A DNA stretch of 64,000 nucleotides, from contig CBIHOZ010000003.1 of the NCBI GenBank assembly GCA_966211525.1, positions 1 to 64,000 of the forward strand, written 5' to 3'. The position numbers were made by a program, and so were the translations under genes. Below the pieces are notes generated by a model that was given only the letters and a program-made list of their open reading frames with translations, was not told the DNA's origin and made no database searches. Shown one piece after another: positions 16,192 to 25,494 of the stretch. Each line of letters opens with the position of its first letter. The stretch's first letter is position 1. This stretch comes from Ohtaekwangia sp966211525 (GTDB lineage: Bacteria > Bacteroidota > Bacteroidia > Cytophagales > Cyclobacteriaceae).

Positions 16192-18335
16192 TAACTTTTG
16201 CCTTCTATAATTTCTATCTCCGTTCTGCGGTTGATCGCGCGACCTTCAGCTTCATCATCGTTACTTACTATAGGACGCTCCGAACCAAATCCTTTTGCAC
16301 TTAATCGCGTAGCACTGATGCCATGCTGCACCAGGTAATCAACCACTGCACTGGCACGCTTCAATGAAAGAGCCTTGTTGGTTTCTGCATTACCGGTGTT
16401 ATCGGTATGTCCGTTGATCTGAACATTAAGTTGTGGGTTGGTTAGCAATAACTCTTTAATGTTTTCAACCTCCGCTATAGATTCTGCTTTCAGATCAGAT
16501 TTTCCGATATCAAAGAAAATGTTTTTCAACACAACCTTCGAACCAACCTCGGCCTTTACCATGATAATGTGCGTGTCAATCTCCTGGTACTCGGCAAACT
16601 GTGGCAGGTTAAAGTTGATGGAGTTGAAAAGATACCCTTGGCGTTCAGTAGCCACACCGTAGTTTCCTCCGTGCGGAATGGTCAGCTCAAAATCTCCGGT
16701 TTGCGGATTTGAGTATATTTTTGTGATCACCTTGTTCGTAGCGTTATCCACCAGTGAGATGGTAGCAGACAATGGTTGGGCTGTTGTTTCGTCAATTACT
16801 TTTCCTTTCAACACGGTAACAACTTTATTGTCTTTGTGTACCTGTATCATCGGGTCGATATAGTCTGTGCGATCAGGTTCCGGCTGCGGTGTTTGTGCTA
16901 CTACTGGCGGAGGTGCAACAACAACTGGCTCTTCTGCTACCGTAACTTTCGGTTCTTCTTTCTTAGGTTCTTCAACTTTAGGCTCTTCTTTTTTAGGTTC
17001 CTCTACTACAGCAGGGGTTGTCTCAACCGGAGGTTGTTGTACAGCAGGTTCAGTGCTGGCAAGCAGTACAGGTTCCTGTACGTCCTCTTTTGCCGGAGGA
17101 AGAAATTTTATAGTATATATATCAGCACTGCCCATACCATCGGCACGCAGCGTTGAATAATACCCGGTTGTTTTGTCGGCTGATATACTGAAGAAACCGT
17201 CATACTCAATCGAGTTTATCGGGTAGCCCATGTTTACAGGCCGCTGCCATTTACCATCCTTAAATTCACTTTTGTAAATGTCATTACTTCCCATACTCGG
17301 GTGGCCGTCTGATGAGAAATATAGCGTAACACCATCCGGATGTATATAAGGCGAATCTTCATTGCCTGGTGTGTTGATAGCGCCTCCGAGGTTTACAGGC
17401 TTTGCCCAGTTTCCCTTTGCATCAAGTGTACTCATCCAGATGTCGAGTTCACCTTTGCCGCCCGGGCGGTTGCTGGAGAAAAATAGCTTCTGACCATCTG
17501 CTGATATACAGGCTGACGTCTCCCAGAACAATGGTGTGTTGATGTTCTTGTTCAGTGCTTCCGGCTTGGTCCAGTCAGTGCCTTCGAGATGCGAAGTATA
17601 TATATCACCGGAGCCATCTTCGTAGTACAGGAAGAGAGTTTTGCCATCCGGAGAAAGTGATGCCGCTGCATCGTTGAATTTGATATTGATATTCGGACTG
17701 ATTTTTTCAGGCACGCCCCATGATGCTCCGCTTTTACGGGCTATATATATATCTTCGAAGTTAGTTCCGCTCTTGATCTTGTAATCATCGGTTGAACGAT
17801 TGGAGGTAAAGATCATTGTGTTGCCATCCGCGGCAACGAGCGGTGAGTACTCATTGAACTGCGAATTTACACCGGCCCCTACATTTTCGATGACAACACG
17901 AACCGGCTTGCGGGTAAGTGAATCCCCAATCTCACATTCAAAAATCTTTTCGGTAACAAGCTCGTAAAGTTTTTTATTCTTGCCTCTGAACTCCTCGTAA
18001 TGATCGCGCGCGCGGGCATACTGGTGGTTGTTCTGGTAAGCCATGCCCAGGTAATAATGTATATCCGGATCTACGTTCGATTTTGCGTTGAATGCTTTCT
18101 CCAGGTAGGGCAGGGACTTTGATTTTGTCTCAAGGTATAGATAGCACATACCGATCTTGAAATTTAGATCAGCATCTTCACTGCTGGCACCACCTTCGAG
18201 GTACGCCTTCAGCGCGTTTTCATAATCTTTTTTCTCAAACAGACGATTACCCTTGTCAATAGAATTCTGTGATTGACCCGAAACCGGTATCAGCAGGCAT
18301 AAAACGAGCAGTGTCAGGTAAACTAGCTTATCCAT
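16191..18335 (-). CDS. OmpA-family protein with TPR, PD40 propeller and CRD (PorE-like)
   Basis: 714 residues. A signal peptide (about 1-21) is followed by TPR helices (about 25-130), a WD40-like PD40 beta-propeller (about 165-410, repeats such as NTMIFTSNRS, KLFFSSNRPGGKGELDIW and TLYFSSDGHPSMGSNDIY), a low-complexity Pro/Glu/Lys linker of PKKEE-type repeats (about 435-500), a carboxypeptidase-regulatory-like domain (about 510-595) and a C-terminal OmpA peptidoglycan-binding domain (about 605-714) with NGHTDNTG. This domain order is that of PorE, which ties the type IX secretion machine to peptidoglycan. PorE is a lipoprotein, whereas this signal peptide shows no lipobox Cys, and Bacteroidota carry several paralogues, so the PorE role is inference. 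Confidence 0.85.
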   Translation of the reverse strand: MDKLVYLTLLVLCLLIPVSGQSQNSIDKGNRLFEKKDYENALKAYLEGGASSEDADLNFKIGMCYLYLETKSKSLPYLEKAFNAKSNVDPDIHYYLGMAYQNNHQYARARDHYEEFRGKNKKLYELVTEKIFECEIGDSLTRKPVRVVIENVGAGVNSQFNEYSPLVAADGNTMIFTSNRSTDDYKIKSGTNFEDIYIARKSGASWGVPEKISPNINIKFNDAAASLSPDGKTLFLYYEDGSGDIYTSHLEGTDWTKPEALNKNINTPLFWETSACISADGQKLFFSSNRPGGKGELDIWMSTLDAKGNWAKPVNLGGAINTPGNEDSPYIHPDGVTLYFSSDGHPSMGSNDIYKSEFKDGKWQRPVNMGYPINSIEYDGFFSISADKTTGYYSTLRADGMGSADIYTIKFLPPAKEDVQEPVLLASTEPAVQQPPVETTPAVVEEPKKEEPKVEEPKKEEPKVTVAEEPVVVAPPPVVAQTPQPEPDRTDYIDPMIQVHKDNKVVTVLKGKVIDETTAQPLSATISLVDNATNKVITKIYSNPQTGDFELTIPHGGNYGVATERQGYLFNSINFNLPQFAEYQEIDTHIIMVKAEVGSKVVLKNIFFDIGKSDLKAESIAEVENIKELLLTNPQLNVQINGHTDNTGNAETNKALSLKRASAVVDYLVQHGISATRLSAKGFGSERPIVSNDDEAEGRAINRRTEIEIIEGKS

Positions 18336-18590
18336 CGGATGGATAGAAATTGATTATAAAATGATTTCAAAAAATCACAGTAAATATATTGAAAAATACC
18401 CCTTAAAAATATTCTCTCTCAAGGACTTGGCGATACCGGCGGGCACTGGTCGATTGTTGCCGGTATGCTGTATATACAGCAGCTTACCGTACATTGATGT
18501 ATTGAAAATAATGCGATGTAATACTGTCATAGTTAACTTCCCTCCATGTCCCTTCGCGCGGTACACTTTTTCCTTTGTAAAATATATTTT

Positions 18591-20243
18591 CTACAGTGCT
18601 TTTTTCTTCTCTTTGTAGCCCGGTCCGCGTACTGTTCTCCCTGGTTTTGCTCCCGTATGTTCGCCATTCTGCAAAACCTGTACTCCATTTACAAATACGT
18701 GTACCATGCCGGTAGAATATTGCTTCGGTTTTTCAAACGTTGCGTGGTCCTGAACTTTGGCCGGATCAAAAATGACGAGGTCCGCAAAGTATCCAATCTT
18801 TAAACTGCCGCGTTTTTTTATTTTCAGATTAGCAGCAGGTAACGAAGTAAGTCTTCGAACAGCTTCCTGCAGCGTAACAAGTTTTTCATCGCGCACATAT
18901 TTTGCCAGCACGCGCGCAAATGTACCGTAGCTTCGCGGGTGCGCTCCCTCTTCTACATTTTTGTCATCGATCGTTTCAGAACCTCCGTCAGAGCCAAAGC
19001 TCACATACGGCAATTGCACAATGCGCTTTACATTTTCTTCGGACTGCTGATAGTACAATGCTTCAATTCTTGACTTGTCACGAACGATCAGGTCAATGAC
19101 TGTCTCATCGGCATTCTTGCCATGAAGTCTTGCCACTTCATTCAGGCGTTTGCCTTTATATAGTTTATTAAGTGAATCAAGACGAAAGCCCATCAAGGCT
19201 ACGTATTGAGGCTCGGAATTTTTATACGGTATACCCATCTCCATTTCGTAGAGTACTTTTTTACGAATGGCGGGTGTCTTTAATTTCTTACGCATCTCTT
19301 TCGCGCCACCTTCCTGCACCCACGTTGGTAAACGTGATGTTAGCCCGGTAGCACTCGCGGTATAGGGATACATATTGGCAGTAACTTTCAGACCTGCTTT
19401 CTGTGCACTGTCAATCTTGTTGAGCAGTGAATCAATCTTGGGCCAGTTACGCGCTATATTTATCTTCATGTGGTATATCTCGGCATGTATATTCGCCTCT
19501 TTTGCAATGCGAATGGTTTCATCAACGGCATCGAGTATAAAATCTCCTTCGCTGCGCATGTGTGTCGTATACATACCGCTATATTTCGATGCTACTTTGG
19601 CAAGTTCGATCAGCTCTTCAGTAGAGGCATAGGTAGCCGGTGCATAAATGAGCGATGTACCCAAACCCATAGCGCCTTCTTCCATAGCCTGCTGTACAAG
19701 CTGTTTCATTTGTGCGAGTTCGGCATCAGTAGGTTTACGATTGTCGTAACCCATTACATAATTTCGAACAGATGTTTGTCCAACAAAGGAAGCTACATTC
19801 GTAGAAGTACCTTTCTTCATCAGCCAGTTGAAATACCCCCCGAGTGTTGTCCAGAGACTATCAACAGCAACTTTACTTTTTCGTTTCATCGGTCCGGGCG
19901 ACCACCCTTCACCGAAAACTTCCAATGTTACGCCTTGCTTGATGTCGCTCATTGAGCGGCCATCTTTCAATAAGTTTTGATCAGCCCAGCTCAGCATGTT
20001 TATAAAACCCGGAGCAACCGCTAAACCTGTAGCGTTAATTTCTTTTTTACCCGTAGCATCGGTGAGCTTACCTATAGCGGCAATGGTATCGGCCTGAATG
20101 GCTATATCGCCAACAAAAGGAGCACTGCCGGAACCATCGTAGATTGTTCCGTTTCGGATAATGATATCATACTGTTGTTTGGGCTTCTGCAAACAAGCCA
20201 GTGTTACAAAAAGACCTGCTGCGAAAAAAATGAAGTAGCGCAT
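18591..20243 (-). CDS. D-aminoacylase-like amidohydrolase lacking the HxH metal motif
   Basis: 550 residues with a lipoprotein-type signal (TLAC, Cys17). It aligns with N-acyl-D-amino-acid deacylases: an N-terminal composite beta domain (YDIIIRNGTIYDGSGSAPF), a TIM barrel and a C-terminal return to the beta domain (LKIGYFADLVIFDP). His228 (TTHMRSEG), His258 (EIYHMK) and Asp419 (FGSDGG) match metal or catalytic residues. However, the usual HTH after PGFID is replaced by LSW (residues 84-86), and the metal-binding Cys of the NCG motif is Glu112 (GEG). So one metal site may be altered or lost. Periplasmic or surface hydrolysis of an acyl-amino compound is inferred only from the family. Confidence 0.8.
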   Translation of the reverse strand: MRYFIFFAAGLFVTLACLQKPKQQYDIIIRNGTIYDGSGSAPFVGDIAIQADTIAAIGKLTDATGKKEINATGLAVAPGFINMLSWADQNLLKDGRSMSDIKQGVTLEVFGEGWSPGPMKRKSKVAVDSLWTTLGGYFNWLMKKGTSTNVASFVGQTSVRNYVMGYDNRKPTDAELAQMKQLVQQAMEEGAMGLGTSLIYAPATYASTEELIELAKVASKYSGMYTTHMRSEGDFILDAVDETIRIAKEANIHAEIYHMKINIARNWPKIDSLLNKIDSAQKAGLKVTANMYPYTASATGLTSRLPTWVQEGGAKEMRKKLKTPAIRKKVLYEMEMGIPYKNSEPQYVALMGFRLDSLNKLYKGKRLNEVARLHGKNADETVIDLIVRDKSRIEALYYQQSEENVKRIVQLPYVSFGSDGGSETIDDKNVEEGAHPRSYGTFARVLAKYVRDEKLVTLQEAVRRLTSLPAANLKIKKRGSLKIGYFADLVIFDPAKVQDHATFEKPKQYSTGMVHVFVNGVQVLQNGEHTGAKPGRTVRGPGYKEKKKAL

Positions 20244-20320
20244 GTACGGGAAAAAGTATACGATGATAGTGAGGTTTCCTGAGAAAAGAAACGCAATGTA
20301 AGAAACAAACTATAGTTACT

Positions 20321-21055
20321 TTAAATAATTCCCAGCCTCGCAAAAATGGGGAATGATACTTTTTTACTTTCCCCTTCCGCCCAATGTTTCCGTAGAGTTT
20401 CCGCTACAGCGTCAACGGGATTTATACCTTTCTGCCGGATAAACTTTTGTGTAGACGACCAACTCTCCAGGTATCCTGTAAGATGATCCAATGTCCACTG
20501 CACATCAATGGAAAACGGTGGTGCCGGTATTTCTTCAAATGGAAACGCAATGGTTTTATACTCCTGTTCAACCAGTCTGCGGGCATCATCCCAGAACGGA
20601 CCCACGGTATTGTTATAAAAATCCATGATGATGGTATCAATAGCAGGTTCGATATATAGCAGTGCATATCCCCACACGGCCAGGAGTCCGCCAGGTTTAC
20701 CAATGCGTTTTACTTCGCGGTAAAAACGATCGCGATCAAACCAATGCAACGCCTGGGCTACTGTTATCAGATCAAACTGCGCATCTTGAAAAAATGTTTC
20801 TTCCGCAGGACTTACACTATACTGAATGTTGCCCGACTGAAAAGCATGATCCAGTTGTTGCTGACTGATGTCGGTAGCATATACTTCCCTGAAGTGACCC
20901 GAAAGAATTTTAGCAACCTGTCCGTTGCCGGTGGCACAGTCCCATGCTGTGTTTTTATTTTTAAGATGTTGAAAGATGAATTGATATAACGCATCCGGGT
21001 ATACCGGGCGAAAGGAAGCATAGATTTTTGAGTGTCCGGAGAAGAAGTCTTTCAT
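20321..21055 (-). CDS. Class I SAM-dependent methyltransferase
   Basis: 244 residues. SAM-binding motif I is WDCATGNGQVAKIL (about 38-51), followed by the acidic residue after strand beta2 (YATDIS) and a motif IV region FDLITVAQALHWFD. The HWFD signature and overall look place it near the YcgJ/UbiE-like type 11 methyltransferases. The substrate is not indicated. It lies downstream of aspS on the same strand but beyond a terminator. Confidence 0.85.
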   Translation of the reverse strand: MKDFFSGHSKIYASFRPVYPDALYQFIFQHLKNKNTAWDCATGNGQVAKILSGHFREVYATDISQQQLDHAFQSGNIQYSVSPAEETFFQDAQFDLITVAQALHWFDRDRFYREVKRIGKPGGLLAVWGYALLYIEPAIDTIIMDFYNNTVGPFWDDARRLVEQEYKTIAFPFEEIPAPPFSIDVQWTLDHLTGYLESWSSTQKFIRQKGINPVDAVAETLRKHWAEGESKKVSFPIFARLGII

Positions 21056-21110
21056 ACAACCTGTATACGGAAGATCGAAAGGAAAGTATATCTATTCTGA
21101 CAACATGACG

Positions 21111-21140
21111 AAAGAAAAAAGGCCCGGTATATATCGGGCC
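21111..21140 (-). terminator. Intrinsic terminator of aspS
   Basis: On the minus strand, GGCCCGATATATACCGGGCC forms an 8-bp stem with one G-T pair and a 4-base loop, followed by TTTTTT (plus-strand A run ending at 21120). It starts 11 bases past the aspS stop. Confidence 0.85.
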
Positions 21141-21151
21141 TTTACTTCTTT

Positions 21152-22900
21152 TTATTTTTTGATGCTTAACGCCAATTCATTCAATTGCTCTTGCGAGATA
21201 GTAGAAGGCGAATCGATCATAACATCTTTACCCGCATTGTTTTTCGGGAACGCGATAAAGTCACGAATCGAATCTACACCACCGAAGATCGAGCAAAGGC
21301 GATCAAACCCGAATGCTATACCACCGTGTGGAGGCGCACCGTATTCGAATGCTTCCATTAAGAAACCAAATTGTTTCTTCGCTTCTTCTTCGCTAAAGCC
21401 GAGGTGTGTAAACATCAGTTGTTGTGTAGCGCGATCGTGAATACGAATAGAACCACCGCCAACTTCTGTTCCGTTAATCACCATGTCGTAAGCATTGGCG
21501 CGTACTTTACCAGGATCAGTGTCTAACAAGTGTATATCTTCACGCTTCGGCGAAGTGAACGGATGGTGCATAGCATGGTAACGCTTCGTTTCCTCGTTCC
21601 ACTCCAGCAGCGGGAAGTCGATTACCCACAGTGCAGAGAATTTATTTTTATCACGCAGTCCAAGTTTTTCGCCCATCAATAAACGAAGCTCATTGAGTTG
21701 TTTGCGTGTAGCGTAGGCTTCACCAGCTAATACAAGAATAAGATCACCGGGTTGTGCCTCAAACTTCGCAGCCCATGCTTTCAGATCTTCGGGAGTATAG
21801 AATTTATCTACGGATGATTTTATTGTTCCATCGGTGCGATACTGTATATATACCAGTCCTTTCGCGCCAATCTGCGGACGCTTCACAAACTCGGTAAGTT
21901 CATCAATCTGCTTGCGGGTATATTCTGAACATCCTTTTGCGTTGATACCAACAACCAGCTCGGCACTTTCAAACACCGGGAAGTTTTTGCCTTTGGTAAG
22001 TTCTGTGATCTCAACAAACTTCATGTCGAAGCGCGTGTCTGGTTTATCAGAACCATATAGTTTCATGGCATCATCGTACAACATGCGCGGTACAGAAGGT
22101 AATTCTATACCTTTTACATTCCTGAAAAGATGACGCACCAGGCCTTCAAAAGTATTCAGAATATCTTCCTGTGTAATGAAAGCCATCTCGCAGTCTATCT
22201 GCGTAAACTCGGGCTGACGATCGGCACGCAGATCTTCATCGCGGAAACATTTCACAATTTGATAATAGCGGTCAAAGCCCGACACCATCAGCAATTGTTT
22301 AAAAGTTTGAGGGGATTGAGGTAAAGCATAAAACTCACCGTGATGAATACGTGAAGGCACTACGAAGTCGCGTGCACCTTCCGGAGTTGATTTGATCAGT
22401 ACCGGAGTTTCTACTTCAATAAATTCCTGGCTGTCGAGATACGCGCGTGTCTGCTGCGCCATTTTATGACGGAGCTGAAGTTTTTCACGTACCGGGTTTC
22501 TGCGCAGGTCGAGGTAACGATACTTCATACGAATATCATCGCCACCATCCGTATCATCCTCAATGGTAAACGGAGGAAGTTTAGCCGCATTGAGGATAGT
22601 AAGTTTGGAAACTTTTATTTCAATCTCACCCGTAGCGATCTTGTCGTTTTTGGAAAGACGTTCAACAACGGTTCCTTCCACCTGGAGCACATACTCGCGT
22701 CCGGTGCTGCGGGCTTCAGTCAACAAAGCAGCATCTGTTTTCCCTTCTTCAAAAATCAATTGGGTTATTCCATAACGATCGCGAAGGTCAATCCAGAGAA
22801 CACTACCCTTATCGCGGAGGCGTTGTACCCATCCCGTCAGGGTTACTGGTTTGTTAACATCTGCTAATCTCAATTCACCGCAGGTGTGCGTTCTTAACAT
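21152..22900 (-). CDS. aspS: Aspartate--tRNA ligase
   Basis: 582 residues, normal length for bacterial AspRS. It charges tRNA-Asp. Domains: N-terminal OB-fold anticodon-binding (about 1-105, GWVQRLRDKGSVLWIDLRDRYG), class II catalytic core with motif 2 (FRDEDLRADRQPEFTQID) and motif 3 (GIAFGFDRL, Arg534), and a bacterial GAD insertion between them. I cannot tell whether it is discriminating or also charges tRNA-Asn. It is transcribed alone, divergent from the exported protein gene at 22957. Confidence 0.97.
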   Translation of the reverse strand: MLRTHTCGELRLADVNKPVTLTGWVQRLRDKGSVLWIDLRDRYGITQLIFEEGKTDAALLTEARSTGREYVLQVEGTVVERLSKNDKIATGEIEIKVSKLTILNAAKLPPFTIEDDTDGGDDIRMKYRYLDLRRNPVREKLQLRHKMAQQTRAYLDSQEFIEVETPVLIKSTPEGARDFVVPSRIHHGEFYALPQSPQTFKQLLMVSGFDRYYQIVKCFRDEDLRADRQPEFTQIDCEMAFITQEDILNTFEGLVRHLFRNVKGIELPSVPRMLYDDAMKLYGSDKPDTRFDMKFVEITELTKGKNFPVFESAELVVGINAKGCSEYTRKQIDELTEFVKRPQIGAKGLVYIQYRTDGTIKSSVDKFYTPEDLKAWAAKFEAQPGDLILVLAGEAYATRKQLNELRLLMGEKLGLRDKNKFSALWVIDFPLLEWNEETKRYHAMHHPFTSPKREDIHLLDTDPGKVRANAYDMVINGTEVGGGSIRIHDRATQQLMFTHLGFSEEEAKKQFGFLMEAFEYGAPPHGGIAFGFDRLCSIFGGVDSIRDFIAFPKNNAGKDVMIDSPSTISQEQLNELALSIKK

Positions 22901-22956
22901 GTTAGTTTTAATTAATTTAGCCGCGAATTTAACAATACTTTGTCTCCTTGCGCGAT

Positions 22957-23523
22957 ATGCTAAAAATTAAAAGTGTAGTTCCTAACGTGTTGGTTGTGTT
23001 GGTTTTGACCTGCCTGGCAGCGGATAAACCAAAGCTTGTGAAAGTAAAGGTGAACGAAAACATCACCGTATCTATTCCGCAGGGGTGGCGCCCCATGGAT
23101 GCGATGGACTTTACACAACGCTATCCTTCCGTTCGTGCTCCGCTCGCGGCCTATACCAACGAAGAGCGTGTAGTTGATTTCAGTGTAAATATTTCGGCAA
23201 CACAATGGCCCGATACGAACGCTGAATTGGCAGCACAGTTCTTTAAGGCTTCCCTCATGAATACATTCGATCGTGTTGAAATGATCCAGGAAGGTATACA
23301 CGAGATCAACAAAAAGAAATTTATATACTTCGAGTTTGAGTCGCGTGTTAATGGCAACCGGCAGCAGGAAGGATTTCAGGATGCTGTTGTGCGCTATACC
23401 TATATCCAGTACTTATTACAGCCGGGCAAAACGCTTGTGTTCTCGTTCAATTGCCCTAAACGTATGAAGGAACAATGGCAGCAGACTGCACGTGATATGA
23501 TGAAGGCTGTTAAGGTAAAGTAA
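22957..23523 (+). CDS. Exported protein of unknown function
   Basis: 188 residues from the ATG at 22957; an in-frame TTG nine bases earlier is less likely. An N-terminal hydrophobic stretch (about 8-22) is a signal peptide or anchor. The mature part (VKVNENITVSIPQGWRPM, then alternating strands and a final amphipathic helix) resembles PsbP/DUF1795-like small alpha/beta proteins, but the match is only by pattern. No catalytic residues are recognised. It is divergent from aspS and upstream of tadA. Confidence 0.65.
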   Translation: MLKIKSVVPNVLVVLVLTCLAADKPKLVKVKVNENITVSIPQGWRPMDAMDFTQRYPSVRAPLAAYTNEERVVDFSVNISATQWPDTNAELAAQFFKASLMNTFDRVEMIQEGIHEINKKKFIYFEFESRVNGNRQQEGFQDAVVRYTYIQYLLQPGKTLVFSFNCPKRMKEQWQQTARDMMKAVKVK

Positions 23524-23609
23524 TCAGGCACGCACCTGTAAAGTATAAAGATTTATTCTCACGCAGCTTTCTGCTTTTGCACGAAGCGTTTAGTTTTGCC
23601 ACCTGGATT

Positions 23610-24053
23610 ATGGAATTATATACCGATGAGTATTTCATGCGCGAAGCATTGAAGGAAGCTGCCAAGGCTTTTGATATAGGTGAAGTACCGGTAGGTGCTG
23701 TAGTGGTTAGTAATAACAGAATTATAGCACGCGCGCATAACCAGACTGAAAAACTTACGGATGCCACAGCGCATGCTGAGATGCTGGCGATAACGGCTGC
23801 TGCCAATTACCTGGGCTCGAAATACCTGAGCGAGTGCACGCTATATGTAACCCTCGAGCCATGCGTGATGTGTGCCGGCGCGCTGCATTGGACACAACTG
23901 GAAAAGCTGGTGTTTGGTGCTTCGGATATACAGCGCGGCTATAGCATGGTAAGTACACCGTTGCTGCATCCGCGAACGGAGGTGGTTAAAGGTATAAAAG
24001 CAGATGAGTGTAAGAAATTCATAACCGATTTTTTTAAAAGGATCAGAAATTAA
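23610..24053 (+). CDS. tadA: tRNA adenosine deaminase
   Basis: 147 residues from the ATG at 23610 (MELYTDEYFMREALKEA); the open frame extends upstream but without similarity. TadA changes adenosine 34 to inosine in tRNA-Arg(ACG). The cytidine-deaminase zinc motifs are intact: HAE (His55, Glu57) and PCVMC (Cys85, Cys88). A general nucleoside deaminase is the alternative. The DUF3127 gene follows after 9 bases and is probably in the same transcript. Confidence 0.9.
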   Translation: MELYTDEYFMREALKEAAKAFDIGEVPVGAVVVSNNRIIARAHNQTEKLTDATAHAEMLAITAAANYLGSKYLSECTLYVTLEPCVMCAGALHWTQLEKLVFGASDIQRGYSMVSTPLLHPRTEVVKGIKADECKKFITDFFKRIRN

Positions 24054-24062
24054 TTAGTACAA

Positions 24063-24416
24063 ATGGAAATAAAAGGAAAAGTAGTTCAACTGCTACAGTT
24101 GCAAACCGGACAAGGCAAGAAAGGCCCGTGGAAGAAACAGGAATTTATTATTGAAACGCAAGGCCAATATCCTAAAAAAGTATGCCTGTCTGCATGGGGC
24201 GATAAAGTAGATCAGTATAATTTATCTATAGGAGATGAAGTATCCGTATCGGTTGATCTGGAAAGCAGAGAGTATAACGGCCGTTGGTATACCGAAGCAC
24301 GTGCATGGAAACTGGAGAAAAGCGGAGGCAGCAGTCGTGCGAACAGCAATACACCTCCTGTGGGAGATGAACCTTTCTATGCCGATAACAGTCCCTCAGA
24401 CGACCTGCCGTTCTAA
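24063..24416 (+). CDS. DUF3127 protein with SSB-like C-terminal tip
   Basis: 117 residues. The first 85 residues form a DUF3127 domain, a small beta-barrel likely of the OB-fold type (MEIKGKVVQLLQLQTG, YNGRWYTEARAW). A flexible Ser/Asn/Pro/Asp-rich tail ends in SDDLPF, which resembles the acidic DDDIPF tip by which single-stranded DNA-binding protein recruits partners. A nucleic-acid-binding role is inferred from this resemblance only. The gene follows tadA by 9 bases. Confidence 0.82.
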   Translation: MEIKGKVVQLLQLQTGQGKKGPWKKQEFIIETQGQYPKKVCLSAWGDKVDQYNLSIGDEVSVSVDLESREYNGRWYTEARAWKLEKSGGSSRANSNTPPVGDEPFYADNSPSDDLPF

Positions 24417-24502
24417 CCAGGCACGGTATATTTCGGTATAACCATAAAAAATATTCGTATAATCATAATACAGGTGAAATTTTCTCGGTAAGGTTATGGT
24501 TG

Positions 24503-24510
24503 TATATTTG
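24503..24510 (+). promoter_or_regulatory. Promoter -7 element of the superoxide dismutase gene
   Basis: TATATTTG is an exact match to TAnnTTTG, 34 bases before the start codon. A poor -33 match (TTTT at 24480-24483) lies about 19 bases upstream. Confidence 0.55.
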
Positions 24511-24544
24511 ATTTTACACATGTTCAACCTATAAATTCAGTACT

Positions 24545-25153
24545 ATGGCTTTTACATTGCCCGCGCTGCCGTATGCAGCTAATGCTCTTGAACCTCATAT
24601 CGATGCAAAGACGATGGAGATACACCACGGCAAGCATCACAATGCGTATGTAACCAACCTCAACAATGCTATCGCTGGTACAGATGCTGAGAAGCTTAGC
24701 CTTGAAGAGATCAATAAAAATATCTCCAAGTATCCTGTAGCAGTTCGTAACAACGGTGGTGGTCACTATAATCACAGCTTGTTCTGGACTATACTCGGTC
24801 CGAATGCAGGTGGTGCTCCAACCGGTGCGTTGGCAGATGCTATCAATGCTACCTTCGGTAACTTCGATGAGTTCAAAACTAAATTTGCTGCTGCTGCTGC
24901 CGGACGTTTCGGTTCAGGATGGGCTTGGTTGATTGTTGACGGAAGCAAAAAACTTCAGATCACTTCAACGCCTAATCAGGACAACCCACTGATGGATGTT
25001 GCAGAAGTAAAAGGAACTCCTATTCTCGGACTCGATGTTTGGGAACACGCTTACTACCTGCACTACCAGAACCGCAGACCTGACTATATCACTGCTTTCT
25101 GGAATGTGATTAACTGGAGCGAAGTAGCGAAGCGTTTTGACGCTGCTAAATAA
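24545..25153 (+). CDS. Superoxide dismutase (Mn/Fe family)
   Basis: 202 residues. It turns superoxide into hydrogen peroxide and oxygen. The four metal ligands are visible: His27 (EIHHGKHH), His77 (GGHYNHSLFW), Asp164 and His168 (LDVWEHAYYLHYQN). The GGHYNHSLFW and DNPLMD patterns lean toward manganese or cambialistic use. There is no signal peptide, so it is cytoplasmic. It is monocistronic, with its own promoter and terminator. Confidence 0.96.
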   Translation: MAFTLPALPYAANALEPHIDAKTMEIHHGKHHNAYVTNLNNAIAGTDAEKLSLEEINKNISKYPVAVRNNGGGHYNHSLFWTILGPNAGGAPTGALADAINATFGNFDEFKTKFAAAAAGRFGSGWAWLIVDGSKKLQITSTPNQDNPLMDVAEVKGTPILGLDVWEHAYYLHYQNRRPDYITAFWNVINWSEVAKRFDAAK

Positions 25154-25177
25154 GCGCTCGGTGTTGAGACATATATT

Positions 25178-25209
25178 GCAAAGGCTTCCGCATGGAGGCC
25201 TTTGCTTTT
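25178..25209 (+). terminator. Intrinsic terminator after the superoxide dismutase gene
   Basis: A 12-bp stem with one G-T pair (GCAAAGGCTTCC at 25178-25189 with GGAGGCCTTTGC at 25194-25205), a GCAT loop and a T-rich end. Confidence 0.87.
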
Positions 25210-25494
25210 AGATGATAGCTATAATTTTATCAGCATTATATCAGATATGTCTGATTTTTTAAGACTATTCTGAGAAGGGCGGATCGGTATATCTGATGAT
25301 ATATATCAGGATCTTCACGTTGTATGGTATAACACCTCTGAAAAGCCCTCTAAAACCTTCAAATTCTTTTAATTACAGTGATTGAAATGATTTTGTAAAA
25401 TCAGGGAATTGCTGATTCCTATTGATGGGTGATTTATCATATTAGTATCAGGTTATAGGACAGGTTAAAAGTTGTACCACCAAAATAAAGATCT
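25210..25494. other. Intergenic region with a second small hairpin
   Basis: About 285 AT-rich bases. ATCAGA-TATG-TCTGAT followed by six T (25240-25260) looks like a weak second terminator, and TATATCTGATGATATATATCAG near 25287 is a further partial dyad. No gene was seen. Promoter elements for the gene at 25495 were not identified. Confidence 0.45.

Noticed and set aside
16776..17160. Plus-strand open frames rich in Gly/Ser/Phe
   Set aside because: They are the complement of the PKKEE-type repeat linker in the OmpA-family gene; composition and repeats come from that gene.
18361..18618. An 85-codon plus-strand frame between two minus-strand genes
   Set aside because: It runs into the amidohydrolase gene on the opposite strand and shows no coding features.
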